64,000 nucleotides of DNA from Saprospiraceae bacterium (GTDB lineage: Bacteria > Bacteroidota > Bacteroidia > Chitinophagales > Saprospiraceae). The DNA lies in assembly GCA_016717145.1 (NCBI GenBank), contig JADKGD010000074.1:62001-126000 (forward strand), read 5' to 3'. The notes beneath the pieces were generated by a model. That model saw only the letters and a list, made by a program, of their open reading frames with translations, searched no databases and was not told the origin of the DNA. Shown piece after piece: positions 1-8,339 of the stretch (its first letter is position 1; each line of letters begins with the position of its first letter). Both the position numbers and the translations under genes were made by a program.

Positions 1-1006
1 CTGCAATACAAGGAATATGAGCGTTATTAATAAATTCAATAGGATATGCAGCTCTTGTATTTTCAGTAATTGATATATCATCGTAATCTACTGCCCTTGT
101 TTTTTCATCATATGCTACATTCTCAAGCACCGTTCCAAATTTAATAGCATTAAATATTTCAGGCTCTTTCTCACTGCTTAAATTAATCGCTTTGGCATAA
201 CAACCTCCTTCTATATTAAAAACGCCGCGGTCGGTCCAGCAATGTTCGTCATCTCCAATGAGACTTCTTGCAGGATCGGCACTCAATGTGGTTTTCCCTG
301 TACCTGATAATCCAAAAAATATAGACACATCACCATTTTTGCCAACATTGGCTGAGCAATGCATAGGCATAACACCCCTCAATGGCATTAAATAATTCAT
401 CACAGTGAAGATACCTTTTTTCATTTCTCCAGCATATTCAGTTCCCAATATAACTATCTCACGCTTCTCAAAATCCAATGCGACACTGGTCTGAGAAGTC
501 ATCTGATTCGTATATTTATTTGCTGGAAATGCACCTGCATTCATTACTGTATAGTCAGGTTCTCCAAATGATTTTAATTCATCTTTAGTAGGCCTGATCA
601 ACATATTATTCATGAATAAAGCGTGATATGCTCTTGTACAAATTATCCTAACTTTTATTCTGTACTTGCTATCCCATCCTGCAAAGCCATCAAATACATA
701 AATGATTTCTCTACTATTTAAATAATCAATGGCCCTAACCTTGTTAATCATAAAAGTATGATCATCCAATGGTAAATTTACATTTCCCCAGTCAATGTTG
801 TTTTCAGAATCAGGATGCTTCACGATTCTCCTGTCCTTAGGACTTCTTCCTGTTTTATCACCGGAATAAACCAACAAAGCCCCCTTATCTGAAATGATGC
901 TTCCTTTTTCATTTTGAAGTGCCATTTCATAAAGTTTTGGAACACTAAGATTTCTATAAATTCTAGGTTTTTCTATTCCTAATTTTTCTAAATTAAATGC
1001 TTTCAT
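1..1006 (-). CDS. pckA: Phosphoenolpyruvate carboxykinase (ATP), 3' end outside the window
   Basis: This is the N-terminal ~335 residues of ATP-dependent PEP carboxykinase, which converts oxaloacetate and ATP to PEP, CO2 and ADP in cytosolic gluconeogenesis. I translated the minus strand from the ATG at 1006 and found no internal stop down to base 1. Family landmarks are the substrate-loop region YSGDKTGRSPKDRR, the P-loop GLSGTGKTTLS, the kinase-2 metal-binding stretch IGDDEHCW, and an E-N-T-R-A-A-Y-P-I-EF stretch near the cut edge. The family is about 530 residues, so roughly the last 190 are missing because the window ends. A -7 box (CAAAGATA read on plus, 1048-1055) sits 42 bp upstream of the start. 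It is divergent from surE, so it is probably monocistronic or first in its transcript. Confidence 0.96.
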   Translation of the reverse strand, partial: MKAFNLEKLGIEKPRIYRNLSVPKLYEMALQNEKGSIISDKGALLVYSGDKTGRSPKDRRIVKHPDSENNIDWGNVNLPLDDHTFMINKVRAIDYLNSREIIYVFDGFAGWDSKYRIKVRIICTRAYHALFMNNMLIRPTKDELKSFGEPDYTVMNAGAFPANKYTNQMTSQTSVALDFEKREIVILGTEYAGEMKKGIFTVMNYLMPLRGVMPMHCSANVGKNGDVSIFFGLSGTGKTTLSADPARSLIGDDEHCWTDRGVFNIEGGCYAKAINLSSEKEPEIFNAIKFGTVLENVAYDEKTRAVDYDDISITENTRAAYPIEFINNAHIPCIA

Positions 1007-1047
1007 AATAATCGAATGGTTAAAATAAGTTATGACTAGGTGTCCGG

Positions 1048-1055
1048 CAAAGATA
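1048..1055 (-). promoter_or_regulatory. Bacteroidota -7 box for pckA in the pckA-surE divergent spacer
   Basis: TATCTTTG on the minus strand matches the Bacteroidota primary-sigma -7 consensus TAnnTTTG and lies 42 bp upstream of the pckA start. No clear -33 TTTG was found at the usual distance. The rest of the 307-bp divergent spacer (1007-1313) is AT-rich and holds no ORF or hairpin that I can support; no exact -7 box was found for surE. Confidence 0.45.
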
Positions 1056-1313
1056 ACTAAAAGGATTAAAAAAATAAAAATGTTACTATCTTATTTATCA
1101 TATTCCTAAATTAAGAAATCTTCAAATGATGGCAAATATAGCGTCTACCTATGGCAAAGTGAGTAATATCAGCCCTCAGCCTAATTTTAATCAGGCCTTT
1201 TGTATTTCTATGATTAGTATAAAGAATTAGAAATGAATAAAACAGAAGCTAAATGCATACCATATTCAAATGAATGTTGTTAATTTGCAATTATTAAGCG
1301 TTAATAATTTGAT

Positions 1314-2078
1314 ATGATTATAATCACCAATGACGATGGTATAGTTGCGCCTGGAATAAAAGCTTTAGTGGAGGTAGCCAGACAATTTGGTGAGGTGATG
1401 GTAGTTGCTCCGGATTCTCCCCAATCCGGTCAGGGCCATGCCATTACCCTCAATCATCCTTTGAAACTTAGAAAGGTAAATATGTTTTCGGGTATTGATG
1501 CCTATGAATGTTCCGGAACACCGGTAGATTGTGTCAAACTGGCTAAAAGCGTACTATTAAAAGGAAAAAAGATAGATTTATGTGTCTCCGGAATAAATCA
1601 TGGTGCAAATTCAGCACTTAATATTATTTATTCCGGAACAATGTCGGCTGCGATGGAAGCAAGTATTGAAAAAATAGATTCCATTGGGTTTTCATTACTT
1701 GATTACAGTTTTGATGCTGATTTTGAACCTGCCAAATATTATGTTCATAAAATTATAGATTCAGTTTTGAAAAACCAATTGGGTTTGTGTAAACTGTTAA
1801 ATGTAAATATTCCGGCGTGTCCACTAGATGACATAAAAGGTATAAAAGTTTGTCGTCAAGGGGATGGCACCTGGGTTGAAGAATTTCAGGAAGGCATCGA
1901 TCCCAGAGGTGAAAAGTATTATTGGTTAACAGGTAAATTTGTATCTTTCGAAAAAACCGAAGAACTTGATAATGACATAAATGCGTTAAAAAATAAGTAT
2001 GTTTCTATCGTGCCTTCCGGGCATGATTTAACTTATCATTCTGAAATTCAAAATCTTAAATTTTTAGAGATTATATGA
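1314..2078 (+). CDS. surE: 5'/3'-nucleotidase SurE
   Basis: SurE removes phosphate from nucleoside 5'- and 3'-monophosphates in the cytosol, using a divalent metal. The 254-residue length is normal. The N-terminus IIITNDDGIVAPGI carries the paired aspartates (D7, D8 of TNDDG) that bind the metal. Further family blocks are VVAPDSPQSGQGHAIT, YECSGTPVDCVK, SGINHGANSALNIIYSGTMSAA and the C-terminal SGHDLTYHSE. The start is the ATG just after the AT-rich spacer. The stop overlaps the next start as ATGA (2075-2078), so the downstream membrane protein is translationally coupled, and lpxB follows 6 bp after that. Confidence 0.96.
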   Translation: MIIITNDDGIVAPGIKALVEVARQFGEVMVVAPDSPQSGQGHAITLNHPLKLRKVNMFSGIDAYECSGTPVDCVKLAKSVLLKGKKIDLCVSGINHGANSALNIIYSGTMSAAMEASIEKIDSIGFSLLDYSFDADFEPAKYYVHKIIDSVLKNQLGLCKLLNVNIPACPLDDIKGIKVCRQGDGTWVEEFQEGIDPRGEKYYWLTGKFVSFEKTEELDNDINALKNKYVSIVPSGHDLTYHSEIQNLKFLEII

Positions 2079-2380
2079 TAGAAAAAAATTCAATTGTTTT
2101 TGGACTTTTACTGGGTGCAGTTGTACCTGTATTTGGTTTTATTATTGTGGAGTTCATTTTTAATACATTAACAAATTTTGGTCTGATGGCAGCAGTGAGC
2201 GAATCTTCTTCGGGTCGCAGGTATAGGACACTTCTGTTAATAGCCATTTGTTGCAGTCTTGTTCCTTTTAATATGGCTAAAAATAGAAAATGGGATAATA
2301 CAATGCGTGGCATAGTATTTCCAACGCTAGTTTATGTAGCTGGCTGGCTATATAAATTTTATGGTGAGCTGTTCAATTGA
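2075..2380 (+). CDS. Small conserved-context membrane protein between surE and lpxB
   Basis: This is a 101-residue protein with no family that I recognise. It has a strongly hydrophobic segment at about residues 8-30 (GLLLGAVVPVFGFIIVEFIF), a shorter one at about 50-65 (LLLIAICCSLVPFNMA) and one at about 80-95 (GIVFPTLVYVAGWLY), consistent with an inner-membrane protein of three helices. It is coupled to surE through an ATGA overlap and ends 6 bp before lpxB, so it belongs to the surE-lpxB operon. That placement suggests a role near the cell envelope, but this is context only. The overlapping minus-strand frame at 2071-2313 has no start context and is taken as a shadow. Confidence 0.75.
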   Translation: MIEKNSIVFGLLLGAVVPVFGFIIVEFIFNTLTNFGLMAAVSESSSGRRYRTLLLIAICCSLVPFNMAKNRKWDNTMRGIVFPTLVYVAGWLYKFYGELFN

Positions 2381-2386
2381 CATGAT

Positions 2387-3496
2387 ATGAAATATTATCT
2401 TATAGCAGGAGAAGCCTCTGGGGACCTGCATGGATCCAATCTTATGAAATCAATTAAAAATATTGATGAATATGCTGATTTCAGATTTTGGGAGGTGATA
2501 AAATGCTGCAAGCCGGCGGGAAACATAGTTGAACATTATAGAAATATGGCTTTCATGGGCTTCCTGGAGGTGTTTAGAAATATAATCAAAATATTGGATT
2601 ATATAAAAAAATGTAAGCAAGATATTATATCCTTCAAACCTGATGTTTTAATTTTAATTGACTACCCTGGCTTCAATTTAAGAATAGCAAAATGGGCTAA
2701 AAAAAATCACATAAAAATAGTATATTACATAACGCCCCAGGTTTGGGCATGGCACAAAAATAGAGTACATAGTCTGGGCAAATATACAGATAAACTATTG
2801 GTTATTTTACCGTTTGAATCAGAATTCTTTAAAAAATACGGTATAGAAACAAGTTTTGTGGGTCACCCTTTATTGGATGAGATTAGAGACTTTAAAGCAA
2901 ATACGGATTTTTTAAATAGGAATGCTGAGGATAGACCAGTTCTTGCCTTATTGCCAGGAAGTAGATTGCAGGAAATTTCATCAATCTTACCGGTAATGTT
3001 AAGAGCTATTGATTTAAATAAATACATGATTTATGTTGCGGGAACATCATCAATTGACCCGGAGCTTTATAAAAATATTATCAAAAAAAATGATAATGGA
3101 AACCAAATTAAACTGATAATAGATCGAACTTATGACTTACTTTCAGTAGCTGATGTGGCATTAGTCGGAAGTGGTACCGCAACGCTGGAAACGGCACTTT
3201 TTGACGTGCCTCAAATAGTATGTTATAAAGGAAATCCTATTTCTTTTCGCATTGCGAAATTCCTTGTAGATCTGAAATATATTTCCTTAGTGAATATCAT
3301 TTCAGGAAAGGAGGTTGTAAAAGAATTGATACAAAATGAGTTTAATTCCACAAATGTTAAAATAGAATTAGAAAAATTAAAAAATAAAACAATAGACATA
3401 AAAAAAGATTATGCAATATTGAAGGACAAATTGGGTACAGCAGGTGCTTCTGACAATGCTGCACTAATCATAAATCAATTATTATTATCCTATTGA
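2387..3496 (+). CDS. lpxB: Lipid-A-disaccharide synthase LpxB (with an internal compensated frameshift)
   Basis: LpxB joins UDP-2,3-diacylglucosamine and lipid X to give the lipid A disaccharide on the cytosolic face of the inner membrane. The 369-residue length is normal. Visible family blocks are YLIAGEASGDLHGSNL at the N-terminus, MAFMGFLEVFRNI, YYITPQVWAWHKNRV, FVGHPLLDE, LLPGSRLQEI and VGSGTATLETAL (GT-B fold). Residues about 36-46 read EVIKCCKPAGN, where the family has GGDKMLQAGGN. Reading 2490-2522 in the next frame restores that sequence, so one G is missing near 2490-2492 and one A is extra near 2521-2523. The two errors cancel and leave the frame open. The stop TGA overlaps a TTG that probably starts pnuC. 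Confidence 0.95.
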   Translation: MKYYLIAGEASGDLHGSNLMKSIKNIDEYADFRFWEVIKCCKPAGNIVEHYRNMAFMGFLEVFRNIIKILDYIKKCKQDIISFKPDVLILIDYPGFNLRIAKWAKKNHIKIVYYITPQVWAWHKNRVHSLGKYTDKLLVILPFESEFFKKYGIETSFVGHPLLDEIRDFKANTDFLNRNAEDRPVLALLPGSRLQEISSILPVMLRAIDLNKYMIYVAGTSSIDPELYKNIIKKNDNGNQIKLIIDRTYDLLSVADVALVGSGTATLETALFDVPQIVCYKGNPISFRIAKFLVDLKYISLVNIISGKEVVKELIQNEFNSTNVKIELEKLKNKTIDIKKDYAILKDKLGTAGASDNAALIINQLLLSY

Positions 3497-4112
3497 CTTT
3501 CCAGGAAATTGTAAGTAAATTTTTATCAGAGCTGCCATATATAAGGTGGCAGGAATGGATCAGTACACTGACACAAATATTAAGCGTTTGGCTGGCAAAA
3601 AAAATAATATCCTAGTCTACCCTATTGGAATTATTGGTGTAACGCTTGCGGCCTGGGTTTATTTTTTTATGTCAAGACCACCATTATATGCCGATGCTGT
3701 ACTAAATATATATTACTTGGCTATGAGTATTTATGGATGGATAAATTGGGCTAAAACAGGTTCTGAACAACGATATTTTTATAAAATAACATACTGTACC
3801 TTAAAAGAACTTGTTGTCGGAGTTTTTGGATTTTTGATAGCGTGGGTTTTGATTTTTTTAATGTTGATTCTTTTGACTGATAGCAATACACCTATATTAG
3901 ACGCTTTAGTTTCATCATCAGCTTTAGTCGCCATGTGGTGGATGGCAAAAAGAAAAATCGAAAACTGGATTGCCTGGATATTTTCCAATATTGTAGCCAT
4001 CCCATTAAATTTTTACAAAGGATTTATGCTTTTTACTTTAATGTACGTACTTTTTTTAATCATGGCAGTTTCAGGATACCAAAGTTGGAAAAAGATCCAA
4101 CAACATATCTAG
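3493..4112 (+). CDS. pnuC: PnuC-type nicotinamide riboside/mononucleotide transporter
   Basis: PnuC proteins move nicotinamide riboside across the inner membrane for NAD salvage. The body has several helices and the family-typical stretch ILNIYYLAMSIYGWINW. The simple open frame begins at a GTG at 3546, but its first ~17 residues look random. In the preceding frame, 3493-3597 reads as a good PnuC N-terminus ending TLTQILSVWLAKKNN, joined to the body if the eight-A run at 3597-3604 has nine A. That frame starts with TTG at 3493, overlapping the lpxB stop, which gives translational coupling. I therefore annotate the start at 3493 with a one-base deletion in the A run. The family call is firm; the exact start is an inference. 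Confidence 0.8.
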
Positions 4113-4137
4113 TTTAAAAACAATATATTGCTTTGGT

Positions 4138-4839
4138 TTATAGCGTTTCTAAAGCAAGTTTTATCATCTGATTAAATGAAACTTCTCTTTCTGAACTGTT
4201 CAACTTTTCTGATGTTATTAAGGAATCAGAAATGGTGCAAATAGCCAATGCTGAAACTTTAAAGAGCATAGCCGTAATAAATAATGCATAGGCCTCCATT
4301 TCAAGACAAATGATGCCCATGTCAGCCAACTTTTTCCAGCTATCGACATCATAATCATAAAAATAGTCTGAACTGAATACATTACCCACATGAAGGGTTA
4401 AATGATCTTTCTCTGCTATAGTCACGGACTTTGATAATAAGTTAAAATCCGAAATAGCGGCTATTTCACCGGGCATCCCATATTGTTTTCCAAAATTCGA
4501 ATTGCTCGAAGCTGCCTGAGCAATAACGATATCTTTAAGTTTTACATTTCCTTGAATTGAACCTGCCGAGCCTACCCTGATTAATTTATTTACCCCATAA
4601 AATTTTATCAATTCGTATGTGTATATTCCGGTGGAAGGTATACCCATGCCAGTGCCCATAACTGAAACCCGTTTACCATTGAACATACCTGTGTAACCAA
4701 ACATGTTTCTTACCTTATTAAACTGAACCACCTCTGTTAGAAATGTATCAGCAATATATTTAGCTCTTAATGGATCTCCGGGTAATAATATAGACTCTGC
4801 TATTTCACCAGGCATGGCAGAGATATGAGGTGTTGACAT
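4138..4839 (-). CDS. deoD: Purine-nucleoside phosphorylase, DeoD type
   Basis: This enzyme cleaves purine ribo- and deoxyribonucleosides with phosphate to the free base and (deoxy)ribose-1-phosphate in nucleoside salvage. At 233 residues it has the length of the hexameric bacterial PNP family. It carries PHISAMPGEIAESILLPGDPLRAKYIA at the N-terminus (residues 4-30), the phosphate-binding GTGMGIPSTGIYTYEL, IRVGSAGSIQ, and the ribose-binding LEMEAYALF (ME pair) near residue 180. The catalytic aspartate is in TISDSLIT. It is convergent with pnuC (26 bp apart) and appears monocistronic. A -7 box (TAACTTTG on minus, 4863-4870) lies 24 bp upstream of the start. Confidence 0.96.
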   Translation of the reverse strand: MSTPHISAMPGEIAESILLPGDPLRAKYIADTFLTEVVQFNKVRNMFGYTGMFNGKRVSVMGTGMGIPSTGIYTYELIKFYGVNKLIRVGSAGSIQGNVKLKDIVIAQAASSNSNFGKQYGMPGEIAAISDFNLLSKSVTIAEKDHLTLHVGNVFSSDYFYDYDVDSWKKLADMGIICLEMEAYALFITAMLFKVSALAICTISDSLITSEKLNSSEREVSFNQMIKLALETL

Positions 4840-5088
4840 AATTTTAAGGTAAATTTGAACTACAAAGTTAAAATATTATTGGGAGTTAATATTAAATTTT
4901 AATGTTTGAACATGATAAGTTTTTATTATAAATATGTCAACAATTGAAACTAATCCATTTTCATTGCCTTTAGGACGATTAAAAATGATCATTCATCTAA
5001 TGAATTATAGGATCTCATACTGATTTCATTAATTTGCATATATTTACATTACTTTAAACACCTACTTACCTCAATCAATCATGGTCAA

Positions 5089-6342
5089 ATGCAGATGTTT
5101 TTTAGAATAATATGGGAAAGCCTTAATCAGGCAGTGATGTCTCTTTATAGCAATAAATTAAGAACTTTTTTATCATTGCTGGGCATTACTATTGGTATAT
5201 TCTGCATCATAGCGGTAAAATCTGCTGTAGATTCCCTTCAGTCTAATATTGTTAACGGTTTCAATGAATTGGGGAGCGATGTAATTTATCTTGATAAGAT
5301 GCCTTGGAACGAAGATCCCGGTGAAAATTATTGGAAATACGCTAAACGACCTGATCCCTCGTTTGAAGATTACAAAGCTATAAAACGGAAAAGCAAATTA
5401 GCAGAAAATGCAGCATATACTGTTTTTACTGGAGGCAAAACTATAAAATACTATTCCAATTCTGTGACAAATGCCTTTATTATGGGAGCGACCTATGAAT
5501 ACGCTTCAATCCAGGATTTAAAGCTTGCTTCAGGTAGATATTTTACACCTAATGAATATGAAACCGGAGCAAACAAAGTCATCCTTGGCTTTAAGGTGTA
5601 TAATGAATTGTTTAAGAGTCTCGATGGAATAGGTAAAGAAGTAAAGTTGTTTGGTCAGGATTTTCAAGTCATCGGCTACCTTGAATCAGAAGGTGATAAT
5701 TTATTTAACTTTTTAAATTTTGATGAAGTCATATGGATAGGATACAATTCAGTAAAAAGATATGTAAACGTAAAAGATGAATCAAATGTAGGAAGAATGC
5801 TGAATATTAAAGCAAAGGCAGGAAGTGATTTGAAAGAGCTAAAAGGTGAGTCAGCAAGCATTATTAGAGGCGTAAGAAGATTGCGTCCCGCTCAAAGTGA
5901 TAACTTTTCATTGAATGAATTGTCAATGCTTTCGCAAGTGCTTGATGCTATTTTTGGGGTTCTGAACATTGCCGGAGGACTCATAGGCGGCTTTGCTTTG
6001 ATTGTGGGAATGTTTAGTGTTGCTAACATAATGTTTGTCTCTGTCAAAGAACGAACCGGTATTATCGGAATAAAAAAAGCCCTGGGTGCAAAACGATATG
6101 TTATTTTAATTGAGTTTTTGATAGAATCTATCATCCTTTGTATTATTGGCGGAATATTAGGTCTAATCCTTGTTTTTATTACTTTAAAATTAATTTCGTT
6201 AGCAATCCCTTTTCAAATGTCAATTTCTCTAAATAATATGGCTATTGGGGTTTTATCATCCGTGATCGTAGGTATTATAGCAGGTATATTGCCGGCGCTA
6301 AAAGCATCAGGTATGGATCCTGTAGAAGCCATAAGGTCATAA
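5089..6342 (+). CDS. ABC transporter permease, MacB/FtsX type
   Basis: This is an inner-membrane permease subunit with the four-helix MacB/FtsX plan. One helix lies near residues 25-50 (TFLSLLGITIGIFCIIAV). A large extracytoplasmic domain follows (about 55-280). Three helices are at the C-terminus (about 290-320, 345-370, 385-405), ending in the typical GILPALKASGMDPVEAIRS. At 417 residues the length is normal for the family. MacB-type permeases work with a separate ATPase in mechanotransmission or export of lipoproteins, peptides or drugs. No ATPase gene is adjacent, so it must be encoded elsewhere, and the substrate cannot be told. It is convergent with the next gene, with 8 bp between stops. 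Confidence 0.9.
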   Translation: MQMFFRIIWESLNQAVMSLYSNKLRTFLSLLGITIGIFCIIAVKSAVDSLQSNIVNGFNELGSDVIYLDKMPWNEDPGENYWKYAKRPDPSFEDYKAIKRKSKLAENAAYTVFTGGKTIKYYSNSVTNAFIMGATYEYASIQDLKLASGRYFTPNEYETGANKVILGFKVYNELFKSLDGIGKEVKLFGQDFQVIGYLESEGDNLFNFLNFDEVIWIGYNSVKRYVNVKDESNVGRMLNIKAKAGSDLKELKGESASIIRGVRRLRPAQSDNFSLNELSMLSQVLDAIFGVLNIAGGLIGGFALIVGMFSVANIMFVSVKERTGIIGIKKALGAKRYVILIEFLIESIILCIIGGILGLILVFITLKLISLAIPFQMSISLNNMAIGVLSSVIVGIIAGILPALKASGMDPVEAIRS

Positions 6343-6350
6343 TTGTAATA

Positions 6351-7364
6351 CTACCATTCCAACACGACTTTGCCTGTTGATTTTCTGGACTCCAGATAAT
6401 CATGCGCACCTGCAATTTCAGAAGCTTTGAAAACTTTACTAACTTTGGGTGTTATAATTCCATTATTCGCCATGTCAACTACATTTTTTAATACTTCATT
6501 AAAAACCATTGGTTTAAAATCAGCAATCCGAAGCATATTTACTGTAATAATGGCTTGAGACTGCATTAATAATGAAATCGGCGAAAACAAGCCAAATCCC
6601 CACGCAAGACTCAACAATTTTAATTTATTATTTTTAGATTCAAGTTGTTCAGCTGCACCGTAACACACCATTCTACCCCCAGGTGCCAATAATTTTATCG
6701 CTTTGCCAAATGCTAAGCCGCCAAGGCTATCAAAAACTACATCAATATGTTTATTCTTATCTTTAATAACTTTGTAAAAATCATCTTTAGTATAGTCAAT
6801 TGCAAAATCAACACCAAGGGTTTTAAGGTATTCCTGCTTTCCAGATGAGGCAGTTCCATATACTATACATCCATGATGTTTGGCTATTTGGACTAGCATA
6901 CTCCCCACACCACCAGCAGCTGCCTGAATTAAAACGTGTTCACCTTTATGCAGGGTAACACAATCTTCTGCACAATAGTAAGCAGTGCAAGCCTGTGTAG
7001 CAAGAACTGTTGCTTCTGCCATATCCATTCTGTCAGGTATACCTGATACACCACTTATATTTGTCGTGACATATTCAGCATATCCACCAAATCTGGTCAT
7101 TGCTACAACTTTCTGTCCGATATAAAATTCAGAAACATGTTCACCAACTTCAGCTATTTCGCCGCTTACATCATAACCTAGAATTGCCGGATTCTTTGGA
7201 GCATCGGGATACATTCCTCTTCGCGCGATAACATCAGCAAAGTTTAATCCTGAATACTTAACCTTAATAAGTACTTCCTTTTCCATAGGTTTTGGAATGT
7301 CAATATCTTTAATTTCAAAAGCTTGGTGTGCGTCTCCATATTTATTAAGGTATATTGCTTTCAT
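6351..7364 (-). CDS. MDR-superfamily zinc-free oxidoreductase (quinone reductase / VAT-1-like)
   Basis: This is a 337-residue medium-chain dehydrogenase/reductase. An N-terminal GroES-like domain (residues 1-125, with VKYSGLNFADVIARRG and PAILGYDVSGEIAEVG) is followed by a Rossmann domain whose NADPH loop is QAAAGGVGSMLVQIAKHHG (about 148-166). The cysteine/histidine ligands of catalytic zinc in alcohol dehydrogenases are absent. This points to the quinone oxidoreductase/VAT-1 branch, which reduces quinones or enones with NADPH. The physiological substrate is unknown. The gene stands alone. A -7 box (TACATTTG on minus, 7398-7405) is 34 bp upstream of the ATG, and the end of the gene converges on the ABC permease. 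Confidence 0.9.
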   Translation of the reverse strand: MKAIYLNKYGDAHQAFEIKDIDIPKPMEKEVLIKVKYSGLNFADVIARRGMYPDAPKNPAILGYDVSGEIAEVGEHVSEFYIGQKVVAMTRFGGYAEYVTTNISGVSGIPDRMDMAEATVLATQACTAYYCAEDCVTLHKGEHVLIQAAAGGVGSMLVQIAKHHGCIVYGTASSGKQEYLKTLGVDFAIDYTKDDFYKVIKDKNKHIDVVFDSLGGLAFGKAIKLLAPGGRMVCYGAAEQLESKNNKLKLLSLAWGFGLFSPISLLMQSQAIITVNMLRIADFKPMVFNEVLKNVVDMANNGIITPKVSKVFKASEIAGAHDYLESRKSTGKVVLEW

Positions 7365-7532
7365 GACTATTGGGTTTTAACTTAAGACATATACAAACAA
7401 ATGTATCATTTATTATACAATCTTAATCCATTTCTTAGGTAGTAAATTTATAAAATATTATATCTTTAACTTTTAAAAATAAAAAGATCTCAATGCTATG
7501 TTTCTAAAAAATTCTTTGATCAATGTCATAAA

Positions 7533-8270
7533 ATGTCTGCTATTTTATTAAAAACAATTCCGTTTATTTTTGAAAACAAATTATGGATAGGATTTTTTAA
7601 ACATAAATTGACTTTATTGATATCAATCATTGCATCGCTAGTTATTCCCTGGTCGATTTTTAATTTTTTTAGTAGTAACGTAAAGGCAGCATATGACTCA
7701 AATTTTAAAAATACAGAAATCGCTACTGCATCCTTACAAAATGCTGTAAGTTTTAGTTCGTTGTTTGAAGGAAGTAATAAGTTCTTAATTTTTGTACTTA
7801 TCCAGATGCTTACAGTATATTTTTCAAACAAAACGATTGAACATTTTTCAGGCATTAGGATTAAGATGTCGGGCAAAGAGTTAATTCAATCTCAGATCAG
7901 GAGTATTTGGGTAAGCGGTAGAAATTGGTTATTAAACCTTGTCATCGGAGTAGGGATTTCAATTTTATTAGGTGTCTTTGGGCCAAAATTTTTAGAGGAT
8001 TGGCTCAAATGGGCCGTTAGTTGCTACTTTATGGGTTACTTGTTTTTTGATAATTATAACAATACATTTGGCTTAACCATAAAAGAGAGTTCATTTGTTA
8101 TCAGAAAACATTTTGGAGCTGCTCTCGCAGTCGGAATCGTCGCTAATATTCTATTTATTTTGCCATTTATTGGGGCTCTCTTTGTTTCATTTATATGTTC
8201 TGTAGCAGCCACTTGGTACATGCATACAAGTGAGGACAATCACGTTGGAGAAGTAGCTTTTAAAGACTGA
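7533..8270 (+). CDS. EI24/CysZ-like integral membrane protein
   Basis: This 245-residue inner-membrane protein has about four to five hydrophobic segments (near residues 28-48, 88-105, 130-150, 165-180 and 198-228). Its C-terminal half, with GYLFFDNYNNTFGLTIKESSFVIRKHFG followed by a long helix LFILPFIGALFVSFICSVAATWYM, resembles the EI24/CysZ fold: an L-x-F-x-D type helix, an amphipathic turn and a long hydrophobic hairpin. CysZ takes up sulfate in some proteobacteria, but that function should not be transferred here. No cys genes are nearby, and the N-terminal half is not recognisable. It is followed by a strong bidirectional terminator. Confidence 0.55.
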   Translation: MSAILLKTIPFIFENKLWIGFFKHKLTLLISIIASLVIPWSIFNFFSSNVKAAYDSNFKNTEIATASLQNAVSFSSLFEGSNKFLIFVLIQMLTVYFSNKTIEHFSGIRIKMSGKELIQSQIRSIWVSGRNWLLNLVIGVGISILLGVFGPKFLEDWLKWAVSCYFMGYLFFDNYNNTFGLTIKESSFVIRKHFGAALAVGIVANILFILPFIGALFVSFICSVAATWYMHTSEDNHVGEVAFKD

Positions 8271-8276
8271 AGCGTA

Positions 8277-8314
8277 ACAATGGCACAATAATAAATATCG
8301 TATTGTGCCATTGT
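8277..8314. terminator. Bidirectional intrinsic terminator between convergent genes
   Basis: A perfect 14-bp inverted repeat (ACAATGGCACAATA and its complement) around a 10-base loop lies between the stop of the EI24-like gene and the stop of the TonB receptor gene. It can serve both convergent transcripts. Confidence 0.8.
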
Positions 8315-8339
8315 ATGTTTAAAAGTTGCAATTTTATTC

